49,590 nt of DNA, from positions 1-49,590 of the IMG/VR virus record IMGVR_UViG_3300025889_000182, one strand, 5' to 3'. Below are positions 32,854 through 41,162 of the stretch, piece by piece. The stretch's first letter is position 1. The number at the start of each line of letters is the position of its first letter. Made by a program: the position numbers and the translations under genes. The stretch is from a virus. The notes beneath the pieces were generated by a model. It ran no database searches. It saw only the letters and a program-made list of their open reading frames with translations, and was not told where the DNA came from.

Positions 32854-35775
32854 ATGCCAGTTAATAGTTTTAAATTTGTGTCGCCGGGTGTTTTCATCAA
32901 CGAGATTGATAACTCTTACACACCTAGGCAATCAGATGCTATCGGACCAGTTGTTGTTGGTCGTTCAACCAGAGGTTTGGCGATGCAACCAGTTACCGTT
33001 CAGTCTTACTCTGAGTTTGTAGAGATGTTCGGTGATACTGTGCCGGGAAGTGCTGGCGATGATGTTTATCGTGAGGGCAACTATCAGTCTCCAATGTACG
33101 GCACTTATGCTGCTCGTGCTTTCCTTAACTCAAATGTCGCTCCTTTAACTTATGTTCGTTTGCTCGGACAGCAATCAACCAATAACGATGGCACCGCTGC
33201 TGGCCGTGCTGGTTGGAAAACAAATAATGTTGACCTAGCTAATGGAGCTACCGCTGGTGGAGCTTATGGCTTGTTTGTCGGCCCTTCTGGTTCTACTGGT
33301 AATTTCGTTGGCGATAATTCTCTACAGCTAGCCGCTGTTATTTATGTCCAGAGTGGCTCAGTTCAGCTTTCTGGTGCATTGGCCGGCCCGGAAGGCCCCA
33401 TTTCCCCTGCGGTTGTTGCATCTTCTACTCTAATCGAGAGTGATACCAATGGCAACTTTGTAATCCAGATTAGTGGCTCTGGCGGAACTGATGTTAAGAA
33501 AACAATTAACCTAAATCCTGATTCTACTGATCATTATATCCGTGATGTTCTCAACACCAACCCACAGGTGGCTTCTGATGCCGGTAGTTTCTATCCAGCA
33601 TCTTCTTTTGTCGATTACTGGCTAGGTGAAACTTTCGAACAGGAAGTTTTAGACCAGAACTTAAGCGGCATCAGAGTTGGTATCATTGCAGGTCTAATGT
33701 CTGGTTCTTCCAACTCCGGCCCCGCTAACATGAAGGGTGTCCGTTCTCAAGAAGCAATCGCAGGCTGGTTTATCGGACAGGATACTGAAACTGCTAGCAG
33801 CTATGAGCCACAAAATGCACAAAAGCTATTCCGTCTTATCGGTCGCGGTCATGGTGAGTGGCTACATAAGAACTGCAAAGTTTCTATTGAAAAGATTCGT
33901 CCTTCCACCACAACAACCAGTCCTTACGGATCATTCTCGGTTGTTATCCGCAGACTAACTGATACAGATTCCAATCCACAGATCTTGGAACGCTTTGACA
34001 ACTGTAACTTAAACCCAGCATCTCCAAATTATGTTGCTAGATTAATCGGTGATATCGAGCAGCGTTGGGATGATGTCAACAATGTACTTAAGGCTTATGG
34101 AACATATGAGAACAAGTCTCGTTATGTTAGAGTTGAAATGGATGATACCATCGACTCTGCTGGTGGTGGTGCTCTTATCCCATTCGGATATTACGGCCCA
34201 CCAAAGCTTAAGAATGTTACCGAACTTCATGCTACTGGTTCTGATCCTGCTGCCAATGTCAATCTTCAGTCTGATGGAAAGATCATTAACCGTTACTTGG
34301 TTCTTGGAGATGGTCTTCCCGGATACACCGACGTCGGCTCTAATCCCGGCTTAGGCATGCAGATCTCTTCTTCTTTCGCTAACTGTACTGCATCTTTCGC
34401 TTTCCCACAAGCACGATTGAGAGTCAGTGCTTCATACAACAACCTAAACGATTCCAAAGCTTACTTCGGTTTCGACACATATCGACTAGGAAATGCTAGC
34501 ACAACTGATTCGATTGTTGGTCTAGGGGATGTACACAGATTATGGTATTCTGGTCTAGGCCAAGATCTTGGTTACCCCACAGATGTCACCACTTCTGCTG
34601 ATGATGCACTTGATGGCTTCTCATACATCTTCAGCATGGATGATTTGACTGGCAGTGCTCCAGCCACTTATGCAAGTGGATCCAGAAAGGAAGGCACAAG
34701 TTATACTGCTGTAAACGGCTATGTGGCACTATTAAACACAGCAGAATTGCGAAAGTTCACGGCACCATTCTGGGGTGGTTTTGATGGATTCGATATCACC
34801 AAGCCTGATCCAATGTACAATAATGCTATGAGCGATAGCTCAACGGAAGATAACAGTTATGTCTACCACACATATGCTCGTGCTATTCAGACTGTTGCGG
34901 ATCCAGAATATATTAACATGAATCTCATGTCTATTCCGGGTCTAACCAACAATTCTCTAACCTCTCTTATGATTAACACATGTGAAGAGAGAGCAGATGC
35001 ATTGGCTCTTATCGACCTTCCAAATGTCTATATCCCAACTCATGAGCAGTATTATTCTAATAAGACTTCTAGAATCGGCACTACACCACAAGGTGCAGCA
35101 ACCGCTCTCAAGAATCGTAGAATTGACTCTTCTTACGGAGCCACTTTCTATCCTTGGGTACAGACAGTAGATCGCACAACCGGACAGGCACTTTGGGTTC
35201 CACCAACAGTAGCAATGATGGGTGTCTTAGGTTCTTCCGAGAGAACATCGGCTGTATGGTTTGCCCCAGCAGGATTCAATCGCGGTGGTCTTTCCAACGG
35301 TGCCGCTGGTCTTCCAATCAGCGGTGTCAGTGAACGTCTAAGCTCCAAGGATCGTGACACCCTCTACGAAGCACGAATTAACCCAATTGCCTCCTTCCCA
35401 TCCGAGGGTATCGTAGTCTTCGGCCAGAAGACTCTACAGGAACGCGAGTCTGCACTAGATCGTATCAATGTTAGACGCTTGGTTATCTACCTCAAAAAGC
35501 AGATTTCCATTCTCTCTACACAAGTACTATTCGAGCAGAATGTAGAGGCAACTTGGAATAACTTCAAGGGATTGATCGAGCCTCTACTAGCAACTGTTAA
35601 AACTGGCTTAGGTATTACCGATTATCGCCTAATACTAGATAGCAGTACAACAACTCCTGATCTTGTCGATAGAAATATTCTATATGCCAAGATCATGGTT
35701 AAGCCAGCGAGAGCCATAGAGTACATTGCAATCGACTTTGTTGTTGCCTCAAGTGGCGCGTCATTTGATGACTAA
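32854..35775 (+). CDS. 18: Tail sheath protein (gp18-like)
   Basis: 973 residues from ATG 32854 (AGAAGGAG upstream); T4 gp18 has 659. The start VNSFKFVSPGVFINEIDNS and the C-terminal domain (VAMMGVLGSSERTSAVWFAP, NPIASFPSEGIVVFGQKTL, RINVRRLVIYLKKQI, MVKPARAIEYIAIDF) are typical of contractile sheath subunits, which hand C-terminal and N-terminal strands to their neighbours. The extra 300 residues lie in the middle (roughly 110-650), in surface-like Gly/Ser-rich sequence. It forms the outer contractile layer around gp19. Confidence 0.95.
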   Translation: MPVNSFKFVSPGVFINEIDNSYTPRQSDAIGPVVVGRSTRGLAMQPVTVQSYSEFVEMFGDTVPGSAGDDVYREGNYQSPMYGTYAARAFLNSNVAPLTYVRLLGQQSTNNDGTAAGRAGWKTNNVDLANGATAGGAYGLFVGPSGSTGNFVGDNSLQLAAVIYVQSGSVQLSGALAGPEGPISPAVVASSTLIESDTNGNFVIQISGSGGTDVKKTINLNPDSTDHYIRDVLNTNPQVASDAGSFYPASSFVDYWLGETFEQEVLDQNLSGIRVGIIAGLMSGSSNSGPANMKGVRSQEAIAGWFIGQDTETASSYEPQNAQKLFRLIGRGHGEWLHKNCKVSIEKIRPSTTTTSPYGSFSVVIRRLTDTDSNPQILERFDNCNLNPASPNYVARLIGDIEQRWDDVNNVLKAYGTYENKSRYVRVEMDDTIDSAGGGALIPFGYYGPPKLKNVTELHATGSDPAANVNLQSDGKIINRYLVLGDGLPGYTDVGSNPGLGMQISSSFANCTASFAFPQARLRVSASYNNLNDSKAYFGFDTYRLGNASTTDSIVGLGDVHRLWYSGLGQDLGYPTDVTTSADDALDGFSYIFSMDDLTGSAPATYASGSRKEGTSYTAVNGYVALLNTAELRKFTAPFWGGFDGFDITKPDPMYNNAMSDSSTEDNSYVYHTYARAIQTVADPEYINMNLMSIPGLTNNSLTSLMINTCEERADALALIDLPNVYIPTHEQYYSNKTSRIGTTPQGAATALKNRRIDSSYGATFYPWVQTVDRTTGQALWVPPTVAMMGVLGSSERTSAVWFAPAGFNRGGLSNGAAGLPISGVSERLSSKDRDTLYEARINPIASFPSEGIVVFGQKTLQERESALDRINVRRLVIYLKKQISILSTQVLFEQNVEATWNNFKGLIEPLLATVKTGLGITDYRLILDSSTTTPDLVDRNILYAKIMVKPARAIEYIAIDFVVASSGASFDD

Positions 35776-35789
35776 AAATAAAATAGTAT

Positions 35790-35799
35790 ACTATATAAT
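35790..35799 (+). promoter_or_regulatory. ACTATATAAT, promoter-like element before the tube gene
   Basis: Within AGTATACTATATAATAAAG, 33 bp before the gp19 ATG. It is a weaker match to the ACTATTTATT series. The tube gene, needed in large amounts, would benefit from its own promoter. Confidence 0.35.
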
Positions 35800-35822
35800 A
35801 AAGAAAAGGAGATTATAAAACA

Positions 35823-36398
35823 ATGGCATTTTGGACTGATTCCGCTATGGCACCAAAGAGAAACTTTAGATTTAAAGTTCAATTTTCGAATAGCGATTTT
35901 TCTTCTGCGGCTGACCTCGGTAATTCTACTGAATTATATTTCGCAAAAACTGTAACCAAGCCTTCATTTGCAATGGGAGGCACGGAGCATGCTTATCTTA
36001 ATCACACTTTTAAGTTTCCCGGTCGCATTACTTGGTCTGATGTTACCATAACTATGGTTGATCCGGGCGGTGCTCAAGGAGTTGGTTATGTTCTAGCCAG
36101 TATGTTAAACAAAGCCGGATATGTCCTTCCTGCTTCTAATGTTTATAATACAATCTCTAAAGAAACTGCTATTGCATCGATTGGAGGCTCAAATTCGGTT
36201 GTCATTACCCAGATGGACGCAGCGGGCAACGCGGTAGAGCAGTGGACACTTTATAATGCTTTTATCGCTGATACTTCTTTTGGATCTCTAGATTATGGTA
36301 GTGAAGATTTGACAGAATATAGCATTACCATCAAGTATGACTGGGCACAGCTAACTACTGATAACGGAGCAGTTGACTTTACCACAGCAGCATCATAA
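35823..36398 (+). CDS. 19: Tail tube protein (gp19-like)
   Basis: 191 residues, near T4 gp19 (163). MAFWTDSAMAPKRNFRFKVQF is a typical start; LYFAKTVTKPSF and the C-terminal LTEYSITIKYDWAQL complete the tube fold. Hexameric rings stack into the inner tube through which DNA passes. It follows the sheath gene as in T4. Confidence 0.95.
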   Translation: MAFWTDSAMAPKRNFRFKVQFSNSDFSSAADLGNSTELYFAKTVTKPSFAMGGTEHAYLNHTFKFPGRITWSDVTITMVDPGGAQGVGYVLASMLNKAGYVLPASNVYNTISKETAIASIGGSNSVVITQMDAAGNAVEQWTLYNAFIADTSFGSLDYGSEDLTEYSITIKYDWAQLTTDNGAVDFTTAAS

Positions 36399-36426
36399 TA
36401 GTTACTTAAAATAGAAGAGGTGAGAA

Positions 36427-37266
36427 TTGAGTAGAAGAAATAGTGAGCGCATGGGAAGCCATGCGACTCCAACGGCTCCGGCACCACAATCACAATTTGC
36501 AGATTTCTCATTTGTGGTGCCGACCGAGTTTGTTAGTCTTCCTTCAGAGGGAAAATATTACCCAGAAGGACATCCACTTCACAACAAAGATGTCATAGAA
36601 ATCAAGCATATGACTGCCAAAGAAGAAGATATTCTTACTTCCAAGGCTTTGTTGTCAAAGGGTATCGCAATAGATCGTGTTCTACAGAATGTAATTGTAG
36701 ATCCGGCGATTTCTTTGGATACATTGTTGGCAGGCGATAAAAATGCCATTGTAATTGCTTTGAGAGCAGTTAGTTACGGAGCAGACTACGAAACAAAAGT
36801 AGATTGCCCTTCCTGTGATACTTCAGTGACTTATAAATTTGATTTAAATAATCCGACTATAAATCACGGAGAAGTTGTAGAAGTCTATAATATGAAGCAA
36901 AATCAAAATGGAACTTTTGATGTTATCCTGCCGATTACAGAGATTACCGCCACATTTAGATTATTGACTGCAAGAGATGAATCTAATATACTACAAAATC
37001 TAGCGAAAAGCAATAGTGGAATTGAAAATAATATTACAGAACAATTAAATCTTATGGTTGTGGCTTTTAACGGTGAAACCGATCGAAATACAATCAGATA
37101 TGTCATTGATAAATTGCCTTCTATGGACTCTATGCGGATCAGGACAGCATATAGATTTGTTAACCCTACCGTAGAACTAAACCAAAAATTCGAATGCTCT
37201 AACTGCGGCTATGAAGCCGAAATGGAGGTTCCGCTTACTGCGGATTTCTTTTGGCCTCAACGATGA
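36427..37266 (+). CDS. T4 baseplate-family protein with zinc ribbon; tail chaperone or hub candidate
   Basis: 279 residues. TTG 36427 is the start, with GAGG at 36417-36420. After a Ser/Pro-rich leader, VVPTEFVSLPSEGKYYPEGH, IEIKHMTAKEEDILTSKALL and IDRVLQNVIVDPAISLDTLL match the T4_baseplate family (PF12322). A four-Cys zinc ribbon is present: CPSC in the middle and CSNCGY near the C-terminus. It sits between tube and tape measure, where long-tailed phages keep their tail assembly chaperones, and overlaps a +1 open frame at its end. It could therefore be a chaperone for the tape measure, a hub assembly factor, or both. Confidence 0.7.
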   Translation: MSRRNSERMGSHATPTAPAPQSQFADFSFVVPTEFVSLPSEGKYYPEGHPLHNKDVIEIKHMTAKEEDILTSKALLSKGIAIDRVLQNVIVDPAISLDTLLAGDKNAIVIALRAVSYGADYETKVDCPSCDTSVTYKFDLNNPTINHGEVVEVYNMKQNQNGTFDVILPITEITATFRLLTARDESNILQNLAKSNSGIENNITEQLNLMVVAFNGETDRNTIRYVIDKLPSMDSMRIRTAYRFVNPTVELNQKFECSNCGYEAEMEVPLTADFFWPQR

Positions 37267-37270
37267 ATAT

Positions 37271-37480
37271 ATGGAGAATGTTTACGAACAGTTCTTCTTT
37301 TTACAATACAGTGGTGGTTGGAGCTTTACAGAAGCTTATAATCTTCCAATTGGGCTAAGAAGGTGGTTTGCAAAACGATTGGTTAAGCAGATCAACGATG
37401 AAAACGAAGCTATGAAGAATGCTAGTAATAATTCTGGTAAATCTCAGACTTTAACAAGATATAATCAACCAAAAAGATAA
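37271..37480 (+). CDS. Small tail-assembly protein, +1 frame partner of the upstream gene
   Basis: 69 residues from ATG 37271, four bases after the upstream TGA. Its frame is open back to 37211, overlapping the end of the upstream gene in the +1 frame, and the encoded FGLNDEY before the ATG reads like ordinary protein. The body is MENVYEQFFFLQYSGGWSFT followed by EAYNLPIGLRRWFAKRLVKQ, similar in pattern to the short T-type chaperone domains. It may be made independently by coupling, or as a fused extension through a +1 shift. A terminator follows. Confidence 0.55.
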   Translation: MENVYEQFFFLQYSGGWSFTEAYNLPIGLRRWFAKRLVKQINDENEAMKNASNNSGKSQTLTRYNQPKR

Positions 37481-37516
37481 GCCTGTGTGAATAATCCTAT
37501 TTCACAGGCTTTTTTA
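37479..37516 (+). terminator. Rho-independent terminator before the tape measure gene
   Basis: AAGCCTGTG (37479-37487) pairs with CACAGGCTT (37503-37511), followed by TTTTTAT. It closes the sheath/tube unit. Confidence 0.85.
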
Positions 37517-37523
37517 TGTAATA

Positions 37524-37533
37524 ACTATTTATT
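37524..37533 (+). promoter_or_regulatory. ACTATTTATT element, late-promoter candidate
   Basis: Exact copy, eight bases after the terminator T-run and 28 bp before the tape measure ATG. Confidence 0.6.
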
Positions 37534-37551
37534 TTTTAGAGGTACTGTCTA

Positions 37552-39837
37552 ATGGCTGAAGGTAATAACAATAATCCAACTCCAACTGATCCTACAAAGT
37601 CTGATATTGAGCTTAATGAAAATTTGGCAAAAGTATTTGAGAATTTAACTAAAACTGCCAAGCAAAAGCTAGAAACAGCCCAACAAGCGCTTGAAGTAGA
37701 AAAGCAAGCATTAGATATATTAAAACAACAAGCAGCTTCAAAGGCCACAATTGCTGCTGCCGAAGCAGAGCTTAATCAAAACAAAATAAAATTTCAGAAA
37801 CTACAGAGAGAAGTGCAAAAAAAAGATGCCGAAGATCAGCTTGCGAAAATAGAGAAAAACTATGCCATAGAACAACAAAAACTAAAAGAATTACAAGAAG
37901 AATTAAAAGTAGTACGAGATTTACAGCCCGGTAGTGGTGATGATCAAACTTATATTAATCAATATAATAAACTTCTAGAAGAAGCGACTAGTAACATTAA
38001 AAAACAAGAAGAAGCTTTAAACAAATTAACCAAAGAACAAGAAGAACACACGAATACTATAATCGATATCAACAATGAAACAGCAAAACAAACCATCATT
38101 CAAGCAGACTTAAGTGCGATGAAAGAGCAATATGCTGCGAGAGAACAAAAAATTAATACACTCTTGACATTTAATGTTAAAAAAATAGCTGGAGAGTATA
38201 TAAAATCATTAGTAGCACAAGAAAAAAAGATAAGCCTTGCCAAGCTTGAAACAGAACAATTGAGAGAATTAGCTCAGGCACAAGGTCTGACTGCCGATAA
38301 AATGGTAGAGTTAGGTCTTGGGGTTAAAAATGCCAATGGTGATTTAGTTTCCCAAAGCGAAGCTACTCTAGAAGCATCCGGAGCTATGAATAAAATGGGC
38401 GGCGGAATAGGCAAATTAATTATGAAGGCCGGCCCTTATGGTGTTGCAATTGCAGCCGTCGCCGGGGCAGCCTTTTACTTTGGTAAAAAAGTATTTGAGG
38501 CAACCAAGCAACTCCAAGAACAAGAAGTCGCTATGGAAAGAACCACTGGTGTTACCGGCCCTATGGCTGATGCAATACAAAATGCAGCAGTACAAAACCA
38601 GCAATTAGCAGTATCTCTTGAAGAATCTTATGCACAAGCAAAAGCTCTTACAACGATTTTTACTGACTTTACCAGCCAAGCTACTGATACAACGAATAAG
38701 TTAGTGCGTGTCGCTGGTGTTTTGTCTAGATTTGGAATGACAGCAGAAAACTTTGCACAATCTATCCAAATTTCCACAAAAGCATTGGGAATGAGTGCTG
38801 AAGGTGCAGCACAGAACTTGATTAATTTAGAACAATATGCCAGAGATATTGGTGTTCCTTTTGAGCAAATGTCGGCAAATTTTTCACAAGCCGGGAACAT
38901 GATGGCTAAAATGGGTGCTCAAGGAACACAATCATTTAGAGATTTAAGTTTAGTGGCAAAAAGAACGGGTATGGATCTGCAAAGACTAATCACGATAACT
39001 GAACAATTCGATACTTTTGAAGGTGCTGCAACATCAGCCGGTAAATTAAATGCTGCTTTAGGCCAGAATTTTGTCAATGCTATGGATCTTATGATGGAAG
39101 AAGATCCAGCACAGAGATTTATGATGATCCGTGATGCGATCATGCAAACAGGTCTTACATTTGATGATATGACCTACAAACAAAAAGTTTTCTATGCAGA
39201 AGCGGCAGGGCTACAAGATGTTTCTGAATTATCGTTATTGATGAGTGGCAGAATGGATCTTTTGGCTGGTGCAACGAATAGAAGTGCTCAATCATATGAA
39301 GAAGCGGCTCAAAGAGCAGCCGAATTGGCGACATTTCAAGAACAAATGGGTAAACTAATGGCAAACCTGTCGAAAGTGGCCTTACCATTGGTTGAAGGTC
39401 TTAACCAATTGGGCGAAAATATGGGAGTTTTCAGTGCCGAGACTAGCGGAGCGCATAATGCTTTGGCGGTAGAGAGGCATTCACCAACATTTTTAGAAAC
39501 TATGACATATTATTTGCCAGAAGGACTAAAAATGACTGGTCAAATGATGGATGCAGCAACATCTTCTACCCAAAAAATGACAACTACAGTTAGACAAGGC
39601 ATTAGTGGTGGTGAAACATCGTTACCAAATTATGCTCAGACAATGGTTAGCAGAGCAGAAGCTCCAATATCAGCCATGAGTCAAGCGGCACCGGGTAGAA
39701 ATACTTCTTCCACAGTTTCTCAGCAACCAATTACAGTACAAGTTGGCGATAAGCCACTAGTTAAGATGGTATTGGATACAATTGCAGATCATGGTGCTGG
39801 TACAATCGGAAATATGATCAAGAATATCAATCAATAA
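37552..39837 (+). CDS. Tail tape measure protein
   Basis: 761 residues. Residues 10-200 are a long coiled coil rich in Gln, Lys and Glu. A hydrophobic segment, AGPYGVAIAAVAGAAFYFG, near 295-315 could insert in the host membrane during ejection. The helical middle contains VAGVLSRFGMTAENFAQSIQ and repeated Ala/Met-rich helices, typical of tape measures. It sets tail length and guides tube assembly; at about 1.5 angstrom per residue it predicts a tail near 110 nm. In T4 this role belongs to gp29. It begins a new transcription unit that runs through the baseplate genes. Confidence 0.88.
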   Translation: MAEGNNNNPTPTDPTKSDIELNENLAKVFENLTKTAKQKLETAQQALEVEKQALDILKQQAASKATIAAAEAELNQNKIKFQKLQREVQKKDAEDQLAKIEKNYAIEQQKLKELQEELKVVRDLQPGSGDDQTYINQYNKLLEEATSNIKKQEEALNKLTKEQEEHTNTIIDINNETAKQTIIQADLSAMKEQYAAREQKINTLLTFNVKKIAGEYIKSLVAQEKKISLAKLETEQLRELAQAQGLTADKMVELGLGVKNANGDLVSQSEATLEASGAMNKMGGGIGKLIMKAGPYGVAIAAVAGAAFYFGKKVFEATKQLQEQEVAMERTTGVTGPMADAIQNAAVQNQQLAVSLEESYAQAKALTTIFTDFTSQATDTTNKLVRVAGVLSRFGMTAENFAQSIQISTKALGMSAEGAAQNLINLEQYARDIGVPFEQMSANFSQAGNMMAKMGAQGTQSFRDLSLVAKRTGMDLQRLITITEQFDTFEGAATSAGKLNAALGQNFVNAMDLMMEEDPAQRFMMIRDAIMQTGLTFDDMTYKQKVFYAEAAGLQDVSELSLLMSGRMDLLAGATNRSAQSYEEAAQRAAELATFQEQMGKLMANLSKVALPLVEGLNQLGENMGVFSAETSGAHNALAVERHSPTFLETMTYYLPEGLKMTGQMMDAATSSTQKMTTTVRQGISGGETSLPNYAQTMVSRAEAPISAMSQAAPGRNTSSTVSQQPITVQVGDKPLVKMVLDTIADHGAGTIGNMIKNINQ

Positions 39838-39848
39838 GGTAACAATTA

Positions 39849-40814
39849 ATGGATTATTTTAACTCTCAAAGATATGGTGGTGGATTACCCGATGTTACCG
39901 ATGCTTATGGTAACAACGGATTTTATATTTCTTTTCACCACCTAATTTCCGGAAAAAACTTAAAATTCAAAGCATATCTCTCTTCTTTTAACGAATCGTA
40001 TTCCTCTGATTATGCTGCGGAACCAGTATTTGGTAGATCTGATCCAATTTATGCTTTTCGTAGTACTACTAGAAGCATAGCATTGTCTTTTAAAGCGGTT
40101 GCTTCATCAATCCAAGAGGGTTATGAAAATCTAGCAAAAATACAAGTTTTATCTCAATTTCTTTATCCTGCTTATACCGAAGATAACAGTGCCACTACGA
40201 TATCACAGGCTCCTTTGATTAGATTAAAGATGATGAACTTTGTCAATGATGCTAAAAAACTCATACCTCCTCCCACTACAGACGGTGAAGGAGAAACTAT
40301 AAGAGCTTCATCAGTCTACAGCAGTTATAAAGTCTCAACAGAACCAGAAGATGGGCTTCTAGGAGTCATTACCAGCATGACAGTAATGCATAATCTAGAG
40401 GGCGATGCAGGAGTATTCGAAAAAACAGACGGCACTGTGATACCAAAGTATATTGAAGTAACGATATCTTTCTCACCTATTCACGAGCACACTCTGGGCT
40501 GGGATCAAAATAAACAGTTCTATGAGAATTCTTTCCCATATGGAACAGCTTTGGCACGGGCAGGTGCAGCAGAGGGGGATGAAGAAGTTCAGCCTTCAGA
40601 AGAAAGTGTTCAAGTTTCAGGTGAACAGGTAGAAAATAATGATGTCGCAGCAGAAAATGCAGTAACTGCAACACGTTATTCCAAAGATTTCAAACCCGGA
40701 ACTATGGCTCCTTTAAGTGAACAAATAGAAGCCGGAGGTGGAAATCCATACAATGTAACAGGAATCGATACATATATTAGTAACTATCAAACTATAAACA
40801 GATCGGGTAACTAA
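39849..40814 (+). CDS. Baseplate tube-initiator candidate (gp48/gp54 position)
   Basis: 321 residues, similar in length to T4 gp54 (320). The core has FHHLISGKNLKFKAYLSSFN, FGRSDPIYAFRSTTRSIALS and LAKIQVLSQFLYPAY, a tube-like beta fold in a helical frame. PKYIEVTISFSPIHEHTLGW is a late strand. The C-terminal 90 residues are acidic and probably disordered. Position after the tape measure and before gp53 suggests the ring on which the tube starts. Equivalence to gp48 or gp54 is inferred from order and fold pattern. Confidence 0.55.
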   Translation: MDYFNSQRYGGGLPDVTDAYGNNGFYISFHHLISGKNLKFKAYLSSFNESYSSDYAAEPVFGRSDPIYAFRSTTRSIALSFKAVASSIQEGYENLAKIQVLSQFLYPAYTEDNSATTISQAPLIRLKMMNFVNDAKKLIPPPTTDGEGETIRASSVYSSYKVSTEPEDGLLGVITSMTVMHNLEGDAGVFEKTDGTVIPKYIEVTISFSPIHEHTLGWDQNKQFYENSFPYGTALARAGAAEGDEEVQPSEESVQVSGEQVENNDVAAENAVTATRYSKDFKPGTMAPLSEQIEAGGGNPYNVTGIDTYISNYQTINRSGN

Positions 40815-40816
40815 CA

Positions 40817-41158
40817 ATGGCAGATAAAAGAACAGCAAGACAACAACCGATTCAAATTGATCCAGATTATTATTCTTCTTTATTGAAAAAAAGAGGAATA
40901 AAAGCTGCGACTTTATATAATACTCGCAGATTGGCAAATCCAACTACCGCTCAAAGAGCGAGTATTCAAACAATCAGACATGTCTGGAAATATGGAGATA
41001 GATATTATAAATTAGCCGATCAGTATTACGGAGATGTAAATTATTGGTGGGTTATTGCTTGGTATAATGCTTATCCAACAGAAGCACATATTTCTAATGG
41101 TTATGTTATCTTTATACCTTTAAATTTAGAAGACACTCTAAATGTGTTGGGAGTGTAA
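40817..41158 (+). CDS. 53: Baseplate wedge protein with LysM-like domain (gp53-like)
   Basis: 113 residues. The C-terminal part is LysM-like: WKYGDRYYKLADQYYGDVNY followed by WWVIAWYNAYPTEAHI and a short final strand. T4 gp53 (196 aa) carries such a domain and joins the wedges to the hub. The protein here is shorter, with a basic N-terminal extension. It is placed two bases after the previous gene. Confidence 0.75.
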   Translation: MADKRTARQQPIQIDPDYYSSLLKKRGIKAATLYNTRRLANPTTAQRASIQTIRHVWKYGDRYYKLADQYYGDVNYWWVIAWYNAYPTEAHISNGYVIFIPLNLEDTLNVLGV

Positions 41159-41162
41159 GTAA

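Noticed and set aside
19858-37533. Reading the ACTATTTATT elements as standard T4 late promoters on the minus strand.
   Set aside because: The reverse complement resembles TATAAATA, but no minus-strand genes exist for them to drive, so I keep them as + strand elements of uncertain mechanism.
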